Shown here piece after piece: positions 24,217 to 34,107 of a stretch of 64,000 bases of DNA (its first letter is position 1; each line of letters opens with the position of its first letter). The position numbers were made by a program, and so were the translations under genes. The DNA comes from Actinokineospora fastidiosa (GTDB taxonomy: Bacteria > Actinomycetota > Actinomycetes > Mycobacteriales > Pseudonocardiaceae). The notes below the pieces were generated by a model. It saw only the letters and a list, made by a program, of their open reading frames with translations. It was not told the DNA's origin and ran no database searches. The stretch spans positions 186,001-250,000 of the forward strand of contig NZ_BMRB01000003.1 in the NCBI RefSeq assembly GCF_014648415.1, read 5' to 3'.

Positions 24217-25231
24217 GGTGCCGGTCGATCAGCGGCCAGGTCTCGTGCCTGGCCGCCCGACCGGTCAGCACGCCGAGGTGGCCGCCCTTGGCCGTCACGA
24301 ACTCGACCTCGGCGTCGGGCAGGACCTTCACCAGGTGCCCGACCGCGCGCCGGGGCGCGATGGTGTCGGCGCGGCCCGCGATGAGCAGGGTCCGCTGCTT
24401 GGCCGCGGCCAGGTCGATGCGGGTGCCGCCGACCTCGATGGCCCCGCGCGCCAGGGCGTTGGCGCGGTAGAACTGGTGGTAGATCTGCCCGACGGTGCGA
24501 CCGGGGTAGGCGACCATGTTCGCCGTGAACCGCTCGACGGCCTCGATCTGGGCGAGGTAGTCGCGGTCGTGCAGGTGCGTGGCGACGGCGATCGGCTTGG
24601 TCAGGTGGCGGTCCAGCGCGGACACCTGGAACGCGGCGCGGACCAGCGGCGCCGGGATCGTGCCCATCGCCCGGTAGACGGGGGTGAACGCGTGCCCGCC
24701 GGTGGCCGCGACGATCGGCCGGAACGGCATCAGCAGCGGCATCTTGGTGAAGTCGAACGGGCTGGCCACCACGGTCAGCGTGGCGATCGCGTCGATGCCG
24801 AGGCGGGCGGCGGCCAGCACGGACAGGATGCCGCCGAAGCACCAGCCGATGAGGTGCGGCGCGCGTCCGGTGCGCTCGCGGACGGTCCCGATGGCGGCGG
24901 GCAGGACCTCGTCGACCCAGTGTTCGAGGCCGAGGTCGCGGTCCCGGAAGCCGATGGGGCCGTAGTCCAGCAGGTAGGTCGGCCGCCTCCGCGCCAGGTG
25001 CTCGACCAGGCTGCAGCCCCGGCGCAGGTCGAACGGGGTGTCCGGGACGGCCAGCGGCGGCACCAGCAGGACCGGGTCGCCGGAGTCCGCGGAGTCGTAG
25101 TGGTAGACGAACCGCGCCCTGCCCTGGTCGACCAGGGTGCGCGGCATCGGGGTGAAGTCGGCGAACCCGCCGCCGAGCACCCGGTGCGCCATGTTCCCCG
25201 CGGCGGCGAGCACGCCGTCCAGCACTGCCAT
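24206..25231 (-). CDS. PHA synthase-like alpha/beta hydrolase
   Basis: 341 aa. The nucleophile elbow is GWCFGG, a Cys-type lipase box (GxCxGG) as in polyhydroxyalkanoate synthases. Asp in GRADTIAP and His in KGGHLGV complete the triad. LLDYGPIGFRDRDLGLEHWVDEVLPAA matches the PhaC/PhaE-associated family. It may polymerise or transfer hydroxyacyl chains, but isolated copies in actinomycetes have no proven role. A palindrome precedes its start, so it is probably separately regulated. Confidence 0.82.
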   Translation of the reverse strand: MAVLDGVLAAAGNMAHRVLGGGFADFTPMPRTLVDQGRARFVYHYDSADSGDPVLLVPPLAVPDTPFDLRRGCSLVEHLARRRPTYLLDYGPIGFRDRDLGLEHWVDEVLPAAIGTVRERTGRAPHLIGWCFGGILSVLAAARLGIDAIATLTVVASPFDFTKMPLLMPFRPIVAATGGHAFTPVYRAMGTIPAPLVRAAFQVSALDRHLTKPIAVATHLHDRDYLAQIEAVERFTANMVAYPGRTVGQIYHQFYRANALARGAIEVGGTRIDLAAAKQRTLLIAGRADTIAPRRAVGHLVKVLPDAEVEFVTAKGGHLGVLTGRAARHETWPLIDRHLNG

Positions 25232-25239
25232 CGAGCCTC

Positions 25240-25255
25240 CCTACTTGTTAGTAGG
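25240..25255. promoter_or_regulatory. Palindromic operator upstream of the PHA-synthase-like gene
   Basis: CCTACT-TGTT-AGTAGG is a perfect 6-bp inverted repeat 8 bases upstream of the leftward start. GTTAAC (25255-25260) directly adjoins it and may form the -10 region. TACT-N4-AGTA symmetry is typical of TetR-type lipid regulators. No regulator gene is adjacent. Confidence 0.5.
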
Positions 25256-25279
25256 TTAACCGCCGCCCACGACTCCCGG

Positions 25280-25303
25280 GTGCGGTTCTGTGCCGAACCG
25301 CAC
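25280..25303 (-). terminator. Hairpin after the nitronate monooxygenase gene
   Basis: GTGCGGTT (25280-25287) and AACCGCAC (25296-25303) form an 8-bp stem with an 8-base loop, 15 bases after the leftward stop at 25319. It separates that gene from the downstream hydrolase promoter. Confidence 0.5.
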
Positions 25304-25318
25304 AACTGCCCGCGATGT

Positions 25319-26353
25319 CTACTTTAGACGCTGGGTGAGGGAGTCCGCCGCGGTGCGGGCCTCGCCCAGCAGCCGGGCGATGACCTCGGCCACCGGCTCG
25401 TCGCGGCCCAGCGGGTACGCCTGCCCGGCCCAGAGCGACATGACCTCGGCGTCGCCCGCCGCGCGCATCGGCCGGGTGAGGTTGTTGACCTGCGGGTACG
25501 CCGAGGGCGCGCTCGGGTTCTCGCGCAGGAACCGGTTGACCAGCCCGCGTGCGGGACGGCCGCTGAACGCCCTGGTCAGGGCCGTCTCCCGGCCGCCTGC
25601 GGCCAGCGCGTCGCGGTAGGCCCGCGCGGTCCCGGCCTCCGGGCAGCGCAGGAACGCCGTGCCCAGCTGGGCCGCGACAGCGCCCGCCGCCAGGACGGCG
25701 GCCACATCGGCGCCGTGCATGAGCCCGCCAGCGGCGACGAGCGGCAGGTCGAGACCGGACAGCAGGCGCAGCGCGGGCAGCAGGTCGTAGAGCGAGGTGC
25801 CGCCGGGCTCGGTCGGGTCGTCGGTGAAGGTCCCCCGGTGCCCGCCCGCCGCCGCGCCCTGCACGCACAGCGCGTCGACACCCGCCTCGGCGGCCCGTTC
25901 GCCCTCTTCCGGCGTGGTCACGGTGGCGATGAGGTAGCTGCCGACATCGCGGAGGCGGGCCAGGACGTCGGCGTCGGGCAGCCCGAAGGTGAAGGAGATC
26001 GCGGGCACCGGGGTCCGGACCAGCAGGTCCACCTTGTCGGCGAACCGGTCGTCGTCCCAGCTCGCCTTGCCCGGCTCGACCCCCAGCCGCGCCGACTCGG
26101 TCGCCACCGCGGCGGCGTGCGCGCCCACCAGCGCCTCGGTCCGAGGACCGGGCACGAACAGGTTCACCCCGAACGGCCCGTCGGTGCCCGCCCGCACGCT
26201 CTCGATCCGCCCGGCCAGCGCGGCCGGGGCGAGGTACCCGCCCGGCAGGAACGCGGTCGCGCCCGCCTCGACAGCGGCGACGACCAGTTCGGGAGTGCTG
26301 ACCCCGCCCGCCATGGGCGCGACGACGATGGGAACCGCCAGCTCGCTGAACAC
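25319..26353 (-). CDS. Nitronate monooxygenase (2-nitropropane dioxygenase family)
   Basis: 344 aa from GTG at 26353, which begins the conserved F-x-ELxVPIVVAPMAGGVSTPEL N terminus. It is an FMN-binding TIM barrel with the AAGGHRG phosphate/flavin loop and VAAGGLMHGADVAAVLAAGA. It oxidises alkyl nitronates, detoxifying propionate-3-nitronate-like compounds. The frame upstream of 26353 is basic-rich and lacks family resemblance. Downstream lies a hairpin. Confidence 0.92.
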   Translation of the reverse strand: MFSELAVPIVVAPMAGGVSTPELVVAAVEAGATAFLPGGYLAPAALAGRIESVRAGTDGPFGVNLFVPGPRTEALVGAHAAAVATESARLGVEPGKASWDDDRFADKVDLLVRTPVPAISFTFGLPDADVLARLRDVGSYLIATVTTPEEGERAAEAGVDALCVQGAAAGGHRGTFTDDPTEPGGTSLYDLLPALRLLSGLDLPLVAAGGLMHGADVAAVLAAGAVAAQLGTAFLRCPEAGTARAYRDALAAGGRETALTRAFSGRPARGLVNRFLRENPSAPSAYPQVNNLTRPMRAAGDAEVMSLWAGQAYPLGRDEPVAEVIARLLGEARTAADSLTQRLK

Positions 26354-26373
26354 GGACCTCAGCCTACGGCTGA

Positions 26374-27171
26374 TCAGCCGCAGCCCCCGCAGCCGCCGCA
26401 TCCGCCGCCGCCACACGATCCGCCGTCCCCGCCGGAACCGCCGTCACCGCCGCCGGATGACGACGCGGACTCCTGGAACGCGCCGCTCACCTCGTGGTCC
26501 GGATAGGCGGTCAGGCCGAGGAGGGCGACCGTCAGCAGGACGGCCCCGCCCCCGGCGAGCGCGTCCGACCGGGCGCGCGCGAGCGCCGCGCGACCGCGCG
26601 CGGTCGGCCCGTCGCGCCAACTCCGGCGCACGGCCGCGGTGATGAAGCCGGTGGCGATGAGCGAGAGGACCAGCAGGATGACCGGCTTGTCCTCGCTGAT
26701 GCCGTCGGCGAGTCGGACCAGGCCGAGGACGATGATCAGGGCGAACAGCCACTCGACCTTGCGGGCGCGCCTGACGCGCTCCGGCGGCAGCAGGTATCCG
26801 GCCTCGACCATCCGGCGGCGCAGGTCGCGCGCGACCGCGCTCTCGGACAGGCCGCGGACGTTCGGGATCCTCCGCAGGTCGCGCAGGGCGGCGGCCTCGT
26901 GCTCGTCAGCGGGCTCGGCGCCGTCGACCGGGGTGACGCCGCCGGAACGGCTCACACGCACCTCGCCGCGCGAGACCAGACCCGCCACCGCGGTGTGCGC
27001 GACGCGGGTGGGGCCGCCGGAGAGCATGGCGATGCCGTAGGCGTCGAGACCCGGGTCCCCCGCGGTGCGGTGTGCCCGCACCCAGCGGTGGGCCGCGACG
27101 CCCACGAGCATCGCCACGCCGACGGCGGTCCAGTGCGCTGCCAAGTACTCCGGACCGGTCATCTCCCACAT
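26374..27171 (-). CDS. TIGR04222-type membrane protein with Gly/Cys-rich tail
   Basis: 265 aa from ATG at 27171 with GAGGAGG upstream. It has an N-terminal membrane segment (HWTAVGVAMLVGVAAHRWV), a conserved soluble domain (LDAYGIAMLSGGPTRVAHTAVAGLVSRGEV...), two more membrane segments and another near residue 210. The C terminus is an unusual run of Gly, Ser and Cys ending GGGCGGCGGCG. This layout matches the TIGR04222 family as I recall it, whose members often end in Gly/Cys-rich tails. Function unknown; metal binding or post-translational modification of the tail is conceivable. It sits upstream of the nitronate monooxygenase gene. Confidence 0.8.
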   Translation of the reverse strand: MWEMTGPEYLAAHWTAVGVAMLVGVAAHRWVRAHRTAGDPGLDAYGIAMLSGGPTRVAHTAVAGLVSRGEVRVSRSGGVTPVDGAEPADEHEAAALRDLRRIPNVRGLSESAVARDLRRRMVEAGYLLPPERVRRARKVEWLFALIIVLGLVRLADGISEDKPVILLVLSLIATGFITAAVRRSWRDGPTARGRAALARARSDALAGGGAVLLTVALLGLTAYPDHEVSGAFQESASSSGGGDGGSGGDGGSCGGGGCGGCGGCG

Positions 27172-27328
27172 GGCGGCCTCCTCGCGGATTCCGATACTGC
27201 GCCACCGATGCACACCGGCTGTCCGTTCCGACCCCTGCGGTGATCCGCTCCGGCTCCAGTTCGGCCGTGGCCCTGTGGGTGGCCAGTGCGGAGCGCGAGG
27301 TCGGGCGCCCGTCCGGACGGGCACCTGC

Positions 27329-27709
27329 TCAGACGCGCGGTGATCGCCCGCGGTTCCCCCGCGCGTCCAACTCGGCGAGAAGCCGTTTCGGCGCGACCGT
27401 GCGGTAGGCCTCCTCGACGATCTCGGCGACCTCGTCCCAGTCGACGGCCACGTCGAGGTGCACCCCGAGCCACCCGCGGTGCCCGACGTACGGCGGCCGG
27501 TAGAACCGCGCGGGGTCCTCGGCCACCATCTCCTCCTGCACCCCCGGCGGCGCGGCGCACCAGAACCCCGGCCGCGAGTCCTGGCGCTCGCCGACGTAGG
27601 TGACGAAAACCTTCCGCACGAACCACGTCGGCGAGCCGTGGCTGACCTTCTCGGTCGCCTCCGGCATCGCCAGGCACAGCGCGCGCAACCGCGGCAACGG
27701 ATCCTCCAT
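27329..27709 (-). CDS. MmcQ/YjbR family protein
   Basis: 126 aa from ATG at 27709; an upstream start at 27727 is possible. The family pattern is clear: LRALCLAMPEATEKVSHGSPTWFVRKVF, then PARFYRPPYVGHRGWLGVHLD and a C-terminal helix VEEAYRTVAPKRLLAEL. The fold resembles double-wing DNA-binding proteins but the cellular role is unproven. It lies 43 bases downstream of lepA and may be its operon partner. Confidence 0.88.
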   Translation of the reverse strand: MEDPLPRLRALCLAMPEATEKVSHGSPTWFVRKVFVTYVGERQDSRPGFWCAAPPGVQEEMVAEDPARFYRPPYVGHRGWLGVHLDVAVDWDEVAEIVEEAYRTVAPKRLLAELDARGNRGRSPRV

Positions 27710-27752
27710 GACGACCTCCCCGCGCACTTCCTACCGCAGGGGACCGACAGGA

Positions 27753-29597
<1,845 letters not shown>

Positions 29598-29651
29598 TCA
29601 GGTCCCTCGCATGGTCAATGGGTCGTCCCTATCGTCCCATGCGCGGTGCGG

Positions 29652-30482
29652 TCAGCCCTTATCCGGCACCGACCGCCGTTTGGCGCGCCGCAGGGCGATC
29701 AGACCGACACCCAGGGTGAGCGCGACGGCGAACGGCCACGGCCCCGCCGCGTCGACCCACTCGGCCAGCGTGGCCTGCACGTTCCCGGCCGCGGCGATGA
29801 TCGGGTCGTCCGGGTCGGCGTCGGCGTGGGCCACGCGCAGTTCGTGCACGCCGTAGTAGGCCACGTACAGGCCGGCGAGCACCAGCAGGCCGCCCACGAC
29901 CCGGTTGACGTACGGGAGCACGCGCCGCACCCCGGTGTTGACCGAGAACGCCGCCGCGACGGCCAGCACGGCCACGACCAGGCCCATCCCGAGCGCGTAG
30001 GTGACGAACGAGACCAGCCCGTCGAGCACGTCGCCCTGGCGCAGGGACACGCCCGCGACCGCCAGGAACGGCCCGATCGTGCAGGACAGCGACGCGACCG
30101 CGTAGGCCACGCCGTAGCCGAGCATGGAGCCGACCCGGGCCGTGGGCGCGCCGCGCTTGAGCTTCGGCAGCAGCAGCGTGGGCTCGCGGCCGGTCAGCAG
30201 CACCGCCCCGAGCACGACCAGGGCGGCGCCGATGACCACGGTCAGCACGGGCAGCCACTGCTGCAGCAGCGACAGCAGCGGCACGCTGAGCAGCCCGAAC
30301 ACGCCGAAGACCAGCACGAACCCGGCGGTCATCGTGCCAGCGGCGGCCAGCGCCCTGCCCAGCCGGACACCGCGGTCCTGTCCGGAGACGACCAGCGCGA
30401 GGTAGCCCGGCAGCATGGCGAACCCGCACGGGTTGACCGTGGCGAGCATGCCCGCGAGCAGGGCCACGCCGAGTTCGGTCAT
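29652..30482 (-). CDS. ccdA: CcdA/DsbD-type thiol-disulfide membrane transporter
   Basis: 276 aa from ATG at 30482, with about six or seven membrane segments. The two redox Cys lie in NPCGFAMLPGYLAL (first helix) and SLSCTIGPFLAV (fourth helix), the CcdA signature. It carries electrons across the membrane to the thioredoxin-like lipoprotein encoded upstream, whose stop overlaps this start (ATGA). The pair supports cytochrome c maturation or extracytoplasmic thiol reduction. No ResB/ResC genes are adjacent. Confidence 0.9.
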   Translation of the reverse strand: MTELGVALLAGMLATVNPCGFAMLPGYLALVVSGQDRGVRLGRALAAAGTMTAGFVLVFGVFGLLSVPLLSLLQQWLPVLTVVIGAALVVLGAVLLTGREPTLLLPKLKRGAPTARVGSMLGYGVAYAVASLSCTIGPFLAVAGVSLRQGDVLDGLVSFVTYALGMGLVVAVLAVAAAFSVNTGVRRVLPYVNRVVGGLLVLAGLYVAYYGVHELRVAHADADPDDPIIAAAGNVQATLAEWVDAAGPWPFAVALTLGVGLIALRRAKRRSVPDKG

Positions 30483-31051
30483 GTGAGCCCGGCGACCTTC
30501 GCCATCAGCTCCTGCTCGGTGAGCTGGGCGGTGACGACCTCGACCTCGCCTGCGGAGCTGATGAAGGCGTAGGCGGGCTGGGCCGCGACGCCGAAGTGCG
30601 CCCAGACCTCGGCCTGCTCGTCGGCCAGGTGCGGGAAGCCGCCGACGCCGCGCTCGTCGATGAACCGGCGCATCTCGTCCTCGGTGTCGTTGGCCGCGAC
30701 GCCGACGAAGGCCACCTCGGACCGCTCCGCCGCGGCCGCGATGCCGGGCGCCTCCCGCTGGCACTTGGGGCACCAGGGCGCCCAGAACCACAGGACGGCG
30801 GGCTTGCCTGCCAGGCTCGCCCCCTCGAACGTGCCGCCGCCGACGGTCTTGGCGCTGAACCGCAGCTTCTCGGGCACGACCGGATCGCTCGCGGCGGTGG
30901 TCCCGCTCGGCGCGGCCGTGGCGGTGGTCGTGGTGGTGCCGGTGGTCGGGCCGGGCTGGGCCGCGTTGTCCGGCGACTGCCCGCATGCGGTGGTCACGAG
31001 CACGATCGCGGCGGCCCCCAGGGCGCGCTTCATCCACATGCGGACAATCAT
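30479..31051 (-). CDS. TlpA/ResA-like thioredoxin lipoprotein
   Basis: 190 aa from ATG at 31051 with GGAG upstream. A signal peptide ends in the lipobox VTTAC, followed by a Thr/Ala-rich linker. The TlpA domain has active site WAPWCPKCQREAPG and the cis-Pro in VAAQPAYAF. It is anchored outside the membrane and reduces or oxidises disulfides. It is translationally coupled to ccdA, its electron donor. Confidence 0.91.
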   Translation of the reverse strand: MIVRMWMKRALGAAAIVLVTTACGQSPDNAAQPGPTTGTTTTTATAAPSGTTAASDPVVPEKLRFSAKTVGGGTFEGASLAGKPAVLWFWAPWCPKCQREAPGIAAAAERSEVAFVGVAANDTEDEMRRFIDERGVGGFPHLADEQAEVWAHFGVAAQPAYAFISSAGEVEVVTAQLTEQELMAKVAGLT

Positions 31052-31094
31052 GGTCCCGCTCCGGCCCGTCCGGTCATTACGGACCGCTGACGGT

Positions 31095-31475
31095 TCAGGG
31101 CTTGCGGCTGTCCAGGCGCATCGGGTGCTCGGGCGGCACCTCGACCAGCACGATCCGGATGCCGTCCGGGTCGGCCAGCCACGACTCGCGCAGGCCCCAC
31201 GGCTCCAGCCTCGGCTCCCTGACGATGGGCACGCCCTTCTCGCGCAATTCGGCCACCGCGGCGGCGAGGTCGCGCACCTGCAGCCAGATCGCCAGGTCGG
31301 GGCTCGGCGGGCCGTGGCCCCGGCCGGAGACCTCCAGGTGGCCGTTGCCGGTGAAGAACACCGTGCCGCCGGGGAACTCCCGGAACACGGCCAGGCCGAG
31401 GGTGTCCCGGTAGAAGGCGAGCGACCGCTGCCGGTCGACCGGGCGGATGATCAGTCTGCTGCTCAGGAACTCCAT
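31095..31475 (-). CDS. VOC family (glyoxalase-like) protein
   Basis: 126 aa from ATG at 31475. It has one vicinal-oxygen-chelate unit: FLSSRLIIRPVDRQRSLAFYRDTLGL, FFTGNGHLEVSG, WLQVRDLAAAVAELREKGV and WLADPDGIRIVLVEVP. The C-terminal Glu and the DPDG loop match metal-binding VOC enzymes. Substrate unknown; it could be a glyoxalase, dioxygenase or drug-binding protein. Confidence 0.85.
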   Translation of the reverse strand: MEFLSSRLIIRPVDRQRSLAFYRDTLGLAVFREFPGGTVFFTGNGHLEVSGRGHGPPSPDLAIWLQVRDLAAAVAELREKGVPIVREPRLEPWGLRESWLADPDGIRIVLVEVPPEHPMRLDSRKP

Positions 31476-31520
31476 GTCTATCGTCCTACCGGAGTCCGCG
31501 CGGCAGTACTGTCCGACGCC

Positions 31521-31955
31521 ATGCTGACTTCCGACGACCCGCGCCCGGCGCGCGGCGCGGTCTGGCAGGTGCCGACCGCCGACCGTCCCGAGTCCCTGGA
31601 GTACGCCCCGGCGCTGGACGGCGACGCCGACCCGGGCGAGGTCGTCTGGGCGTGGGTGCCCTACGAGGACGACCCCGCGCGCGGCAAGGACCGGCCGCTG
31701 CTGGTCGTCGGCCGGGCCGGGCGGACCCTGCGCGCCCTGCAGCTCACGAGCAAGGCGCCGCGCCGCTTCGACCTCGACGACTGGCTGGAACTGGGCTCGG
31801 GCGCGTGGGACCGGGACGGGCGGGTGTCGTGGGTCCGGCTGGACCGCCTCTTCGAGCTGGGCGAGGACGACATCAGGCGGGAGGGCGCCGTGCTGGCCAG
31901 GGACCGCTTCGACCTGGTCGCCGCCGCGCTGCGGGAGCGGTACGGCTGGCGCTGA
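31521..31955 (+). CDS. PemK/MazF-like domain protein without adjacent antitoxin
   Basis: 144 aa. The core (GEVVWAWVPYEDDPARGKDRPLLVVGR) matches the PemK/MazF RNase fold, with a beta-barrel continuation (LRALQLTSK). A C-terminal helical extension (EDDIRREGAVLARDRFDLVAAALRERY) follows. No antitoxin gene lies before it; the next gene encodes an SPFH protein. In actinomycetes this longer form is a widespread solitary protein, so toxin activity is uncertain. Confidence 0.75.
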   Translation: MLTSDDPRPARGAVWQVPTADRPESLEYAPALDGDADPGEVVWAWVPYEDDPARGKDRPLLVVGRAGRTLRALQLTSKAPRRFDLDDWLELGSGAWDRDGRVSWVRLDRLFELGEDDIRREGAVLARDRFDLVAAALRERYGWR

Positions 31956-31966
31956 CTCCAGAAAAT

Positions 31967-31996
31967 GTGATATCACTTTGCTAGACATCAGCTAGC
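31967..31996 (+). promoter_or_regulatory. Palindrome and direct repeats upstream of the SPFH operon
   Basis: GTGATATCAC (31967-31976) is a perfect 10-bp palindrome in an AT-rich patch. GCTAG occurs at 31980-31984 and again at 31991-31995, the second inside GCTAGC. All lie within 45 bases of the SPFH start. The RHH protein encoded at the end of the operon is the obvious candidate for binding here. Confidence 0.5.
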
Positions 31997-32010
31997 AGAG
32001 GGGGTCTCTC

Positions 32011-32952
32011 ATGGCCATCACCGAGTCGGTTCCGGTCCTGCCGCCGCCGCACGTGCGCGAGAAGGTCGCGATGACCACGGCCGGTCTGCCCATGGCGGGC
32101 GTCGGCGTCGTGCTCTGCCTGGGCGGGCTCGCGCTCGTCGGCACGGGCATCGCCGGGTTCGCGGGCGGCATCGGGATGGGCACCGGGATGGCGACCGCGA
32201 CGGTCGCGCTCGGCGCGCTGGCGGTCATCGCGGCCGCGGTGGCGTTCGGCGGGCTCACCATGGTCAACCCGAACGAGGCCCGCGTGCTGCAGTTCCTCGG
32301 CCGCTACACCGGCACGCTGCGGCTCGACGGCCTGCGCTGGGTGAACCCGTTCACCACGCGCAAGCGGGTCTCCACGCGCATCCGCAACCACGAGACCGCG
32401 GTCATGAAGGTCAACGACGCCGAGGGCAACCCGATCGAGATCGCCGCGGTCGTGGTGTGGCAGGTCGAGGACACCGCGCGGGCGGTGTTCGAGGTGGACG
32501 ACTTCATCGAGTTCGTCGGCATCCAGACCGAGACCGCGGTGCGGCACATCGCCACCTCGTACCCGTACGACGAGCACAGCGACATCAACCGGCTCTCCCT
32601 GCGGGAGAACGCCGACGAGATCACCCAGAAGCTGTCGGCCGAGGTCGCCGCCCGGGTCGAGGCAGCGGGCGTGCGCATCATCGAGTCGCGGATCACGCAC
32701 CTGGCCTACGCCCCGGAGATCGCCATGGCGATGCTGCGCCGCCAGCAGGCGGGCGCGGTGGTCGCGGCCAGGGCGCGGATCGTGGAGGGCGCGGTCGGGA
32801 TGGTGCAGCTGGCCCTGGACGAGCTGGCCGCGCACGACGTCGTCGAGCTGGACGAGGAGCGCAAGGCGGCGATGGTGTCCAACCTGCTGGTGGTGCTGTG
32901 CAGCGACCACGACGCCCAGCCTGTGGTGAACACGGGGTCGCTCTACACCTGA
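32011..32952 (+). CDS. SPFH/band-7 domain membrane protein
   Basis: 313 aa. Two hydrophobic segments (residues ~28-52 and ~60-85, rich in Gly and Ala) anchor the protein. The SPFH domain follows: [29 protein letters not shown], then [24 protein letters not shown] and [20 protein letters not shown]. Band-7 proteins form membrane rings that organise lipids and proteases. Its stop overlaps the RHH gene (TGATG), so the two are co-translated. Confidence 0.92.
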   Translation: MAITESVPVLPPPHVREKVAMTTAGLPMAGVGVVLCLGGLALVGTGIAGFAGGIGMGTGMATATVALGALAVIAAAVAFGGLTMVNPNEARVLQFLGRYTGTLRLDGLRWVNPFTTRKRVSTRIRNHETAVMKVNDAEGNPIEIAAVVVWQVEDTARAVFEVDDFIEFVGIQTETAVRHIATSYPYDEHSDINRLSLRENADEITQKLSAEVAARVEAAGVRIIESRITHLAYAPEIAMAMLRRQQAGAVVAARARIVEGAVGMVQLALDELAAHDVVELDEERKAAMVSNLLVVLCSDHDAQPVVNTGSLYT

Positions 32953-33158
32953 TGGCCGAGCGCAAGAAGATCCTCCTCCGCCTGGACCCCGCCATCCACG
33001 ACGCGGTGGCCAGGTGGGCCGGGGACGAGCTGCGCAGCGTCAACGCCCAGATCGAGTTCCTGCTGCGCCGGGCGCTGGCCGAGGCCGGGCGGCTGCCCTC
33101 GGACGCGGGCGGGCCCGCCCGGCGGGGCAGGCCACCCAAGTCCTCCGACGAGGGGTGA
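32952..33158 (+). CDS. Ribbon-helix-helix (Arc/HicB-like) DNA-binding protein
   Basis: 68 aa from ATG at 32952. It contains KKILLRLDPAIHDAVARWAGDELRSVNAQIEFLLRRAL, a beta-strand followed by two helices as in Arc/MetJ repressors. A basic tail (RRGRPPKS) resembles an AT-hook. It probably autoregulates the SPFH operon at the GTGATATCAC palindrome. No toxin-like partner is present beyond the SPFH protein itself. Confidence 0.85.
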   Translation: MAERKKILLRLDPAIHDAVARWAGDELRSVNAQIEFLLRRALAEAGRLPSDAGGPARRGRPPKSSDEG

Positions 33159-33275
33159 GCCTGTTAACCTGGCTCGTCGCGCCGTACGGCACTCCGCTGT
33201 GGAGGAGAACCGGGTCCGCCCGGAGCCGACCGAAGTGCGTCGCGACACACCACACCGCGTAGGAAGGGCTGAGCC

Positions 33276-33539
33276 ATGGCCAACATCAAGTCCCAGATGA
33301 AGCGCATCAAGACCAACGAGAAGCGCCGTCAGCGCAACAAGGCCGTGAAGTCCTCGGTCAAGACCGCGGTGCGCAAGTTCCGCGAGGCCGCGGAGGCGGG
33401 CGAGAAGGCCCAGGCCGAGACCCTGCTGCGCGAGGCTGGCCGGGCCCTGGACAAGGCCGCCAGCAAGGGCGTCATCCACGCCAACCAGGCCGCGAACAAG
33501 AAGTCGGCGATGGCGCTGCGCTTCAACAAGCTGGGCTGA
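33276..33539 (+). CDS. rpsT: 30S ribosomal protein S20
   Basis: 87 aa, [20 protein letters not shown] onward, with the expected basic helical sequence ending ALRFNKLG. It binds 16S rRNA early in 30S assembly. The SD GGAAGG lies upstream. A 117-base leader (33159-33275) separates it from the RHH gene and contains TTAACCT as a possible -10. A strong terminator follows. Confidence 0.98.
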   Translation: MANIKSQMKRIKTNEKRRQRNKAVKSSVKTAVRKFREAAEAGEKAQAETLLREAGRALDKAASKGVIHANQAANKKSAMALRFNKLG

Positions 33540-33550
33540 CACTCCCTCCT

Positions 33551-33583
33551 CGGCGCCGCACCCGCATCCCGGGTGCGGCGCCG
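33551..33583 (+). terminator. Rho-independent-type hairpin after rpsT
   Basis: Perfect 14-bp arms (33551-33564 and 33570-33583) with a 5-base loop begin 12 bases after the rpsT stop, followed by TCGTGT. It is very stable; there is no long T-run. Confidence 0.85.
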
Positions 33584-33606
33584 TCGTGTATCCCCTGGGG
33601 GATCCC

Positions 33607-34089
33607 GTGCCCGACCTCATCGCGCCCACCGCGCGGCTGCGCGCCGCCTGGCTCGACGCGCACGCCGAGTGGGGTCCGGGCGTCCACGAGGACGGCTTCG
33701 GGCTGCTGCCCTCCGACGATCCCCACTCCCCCTCGGGCTTCGCCGCCTGGGTGGCGCGGCTCGCCCAGCCCAGGTGCACTTATCGCTGGATCGTCGACGG
33801 CGACCGGGTGCTCGGCGGCATCGCGCTGCGGCACGAGTTCGACGAGTTCGTCCGGCGCGCGGGCCACATCGGCTACGGCGTCCGACCGTCCGCGCGGGGC
33901 CGGGGGCTGGCCACCTGGGCGCTGGGCCGGATGCTCGACCGGGCGCGGGCTCTGGGACTCGATCGGGTGCTGCTCGTCTGCGAGGTCGACAACCTCGCCT
34001 CCGCGCGGACCATCGAGCACCACGGCGGCGTCCTGGAGGGCTCGCCCGACGAGATGCGGCGCTACTGGATCGGGTTGGCCCGGCGCTGA
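33607..34089 (+). CDS. GNAT family N-acetyltransferase
   Basis: 160 aa from GTG at 33607; an in-frame GTG at 33586 would start against the rpsT terminator hairpin and is less likely. Acetyl-CoA-binding motif A is HIGYGVRPSARGRGLATWALGRML, and motif B has VCEVDNLASARTIEHHGG. The substrate is unknown; the pattern resembles RimJ/aminoglycoside-type acetyltransferases. The gene is followed after 18 bases by a thioesterase gene. Confidence 0.9.
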   Translation: MPDLIAPTARLRAAWLDAHAEWGPGVHEDGFGLLPSDDPHSPSGFAAWVARLAQPRCTYRWIVDGDRVLGGIALRHEFDEFVRRAGHIGYGVRPSARGRGLATWALGRMLDRARALGLDRVLLVCEVDNLASARTIEHHGGVLEGSPDEMRRYWIGLARR

Positions 34090-34107
34090 TGGGGCAGACT
34101 CGCGGGC

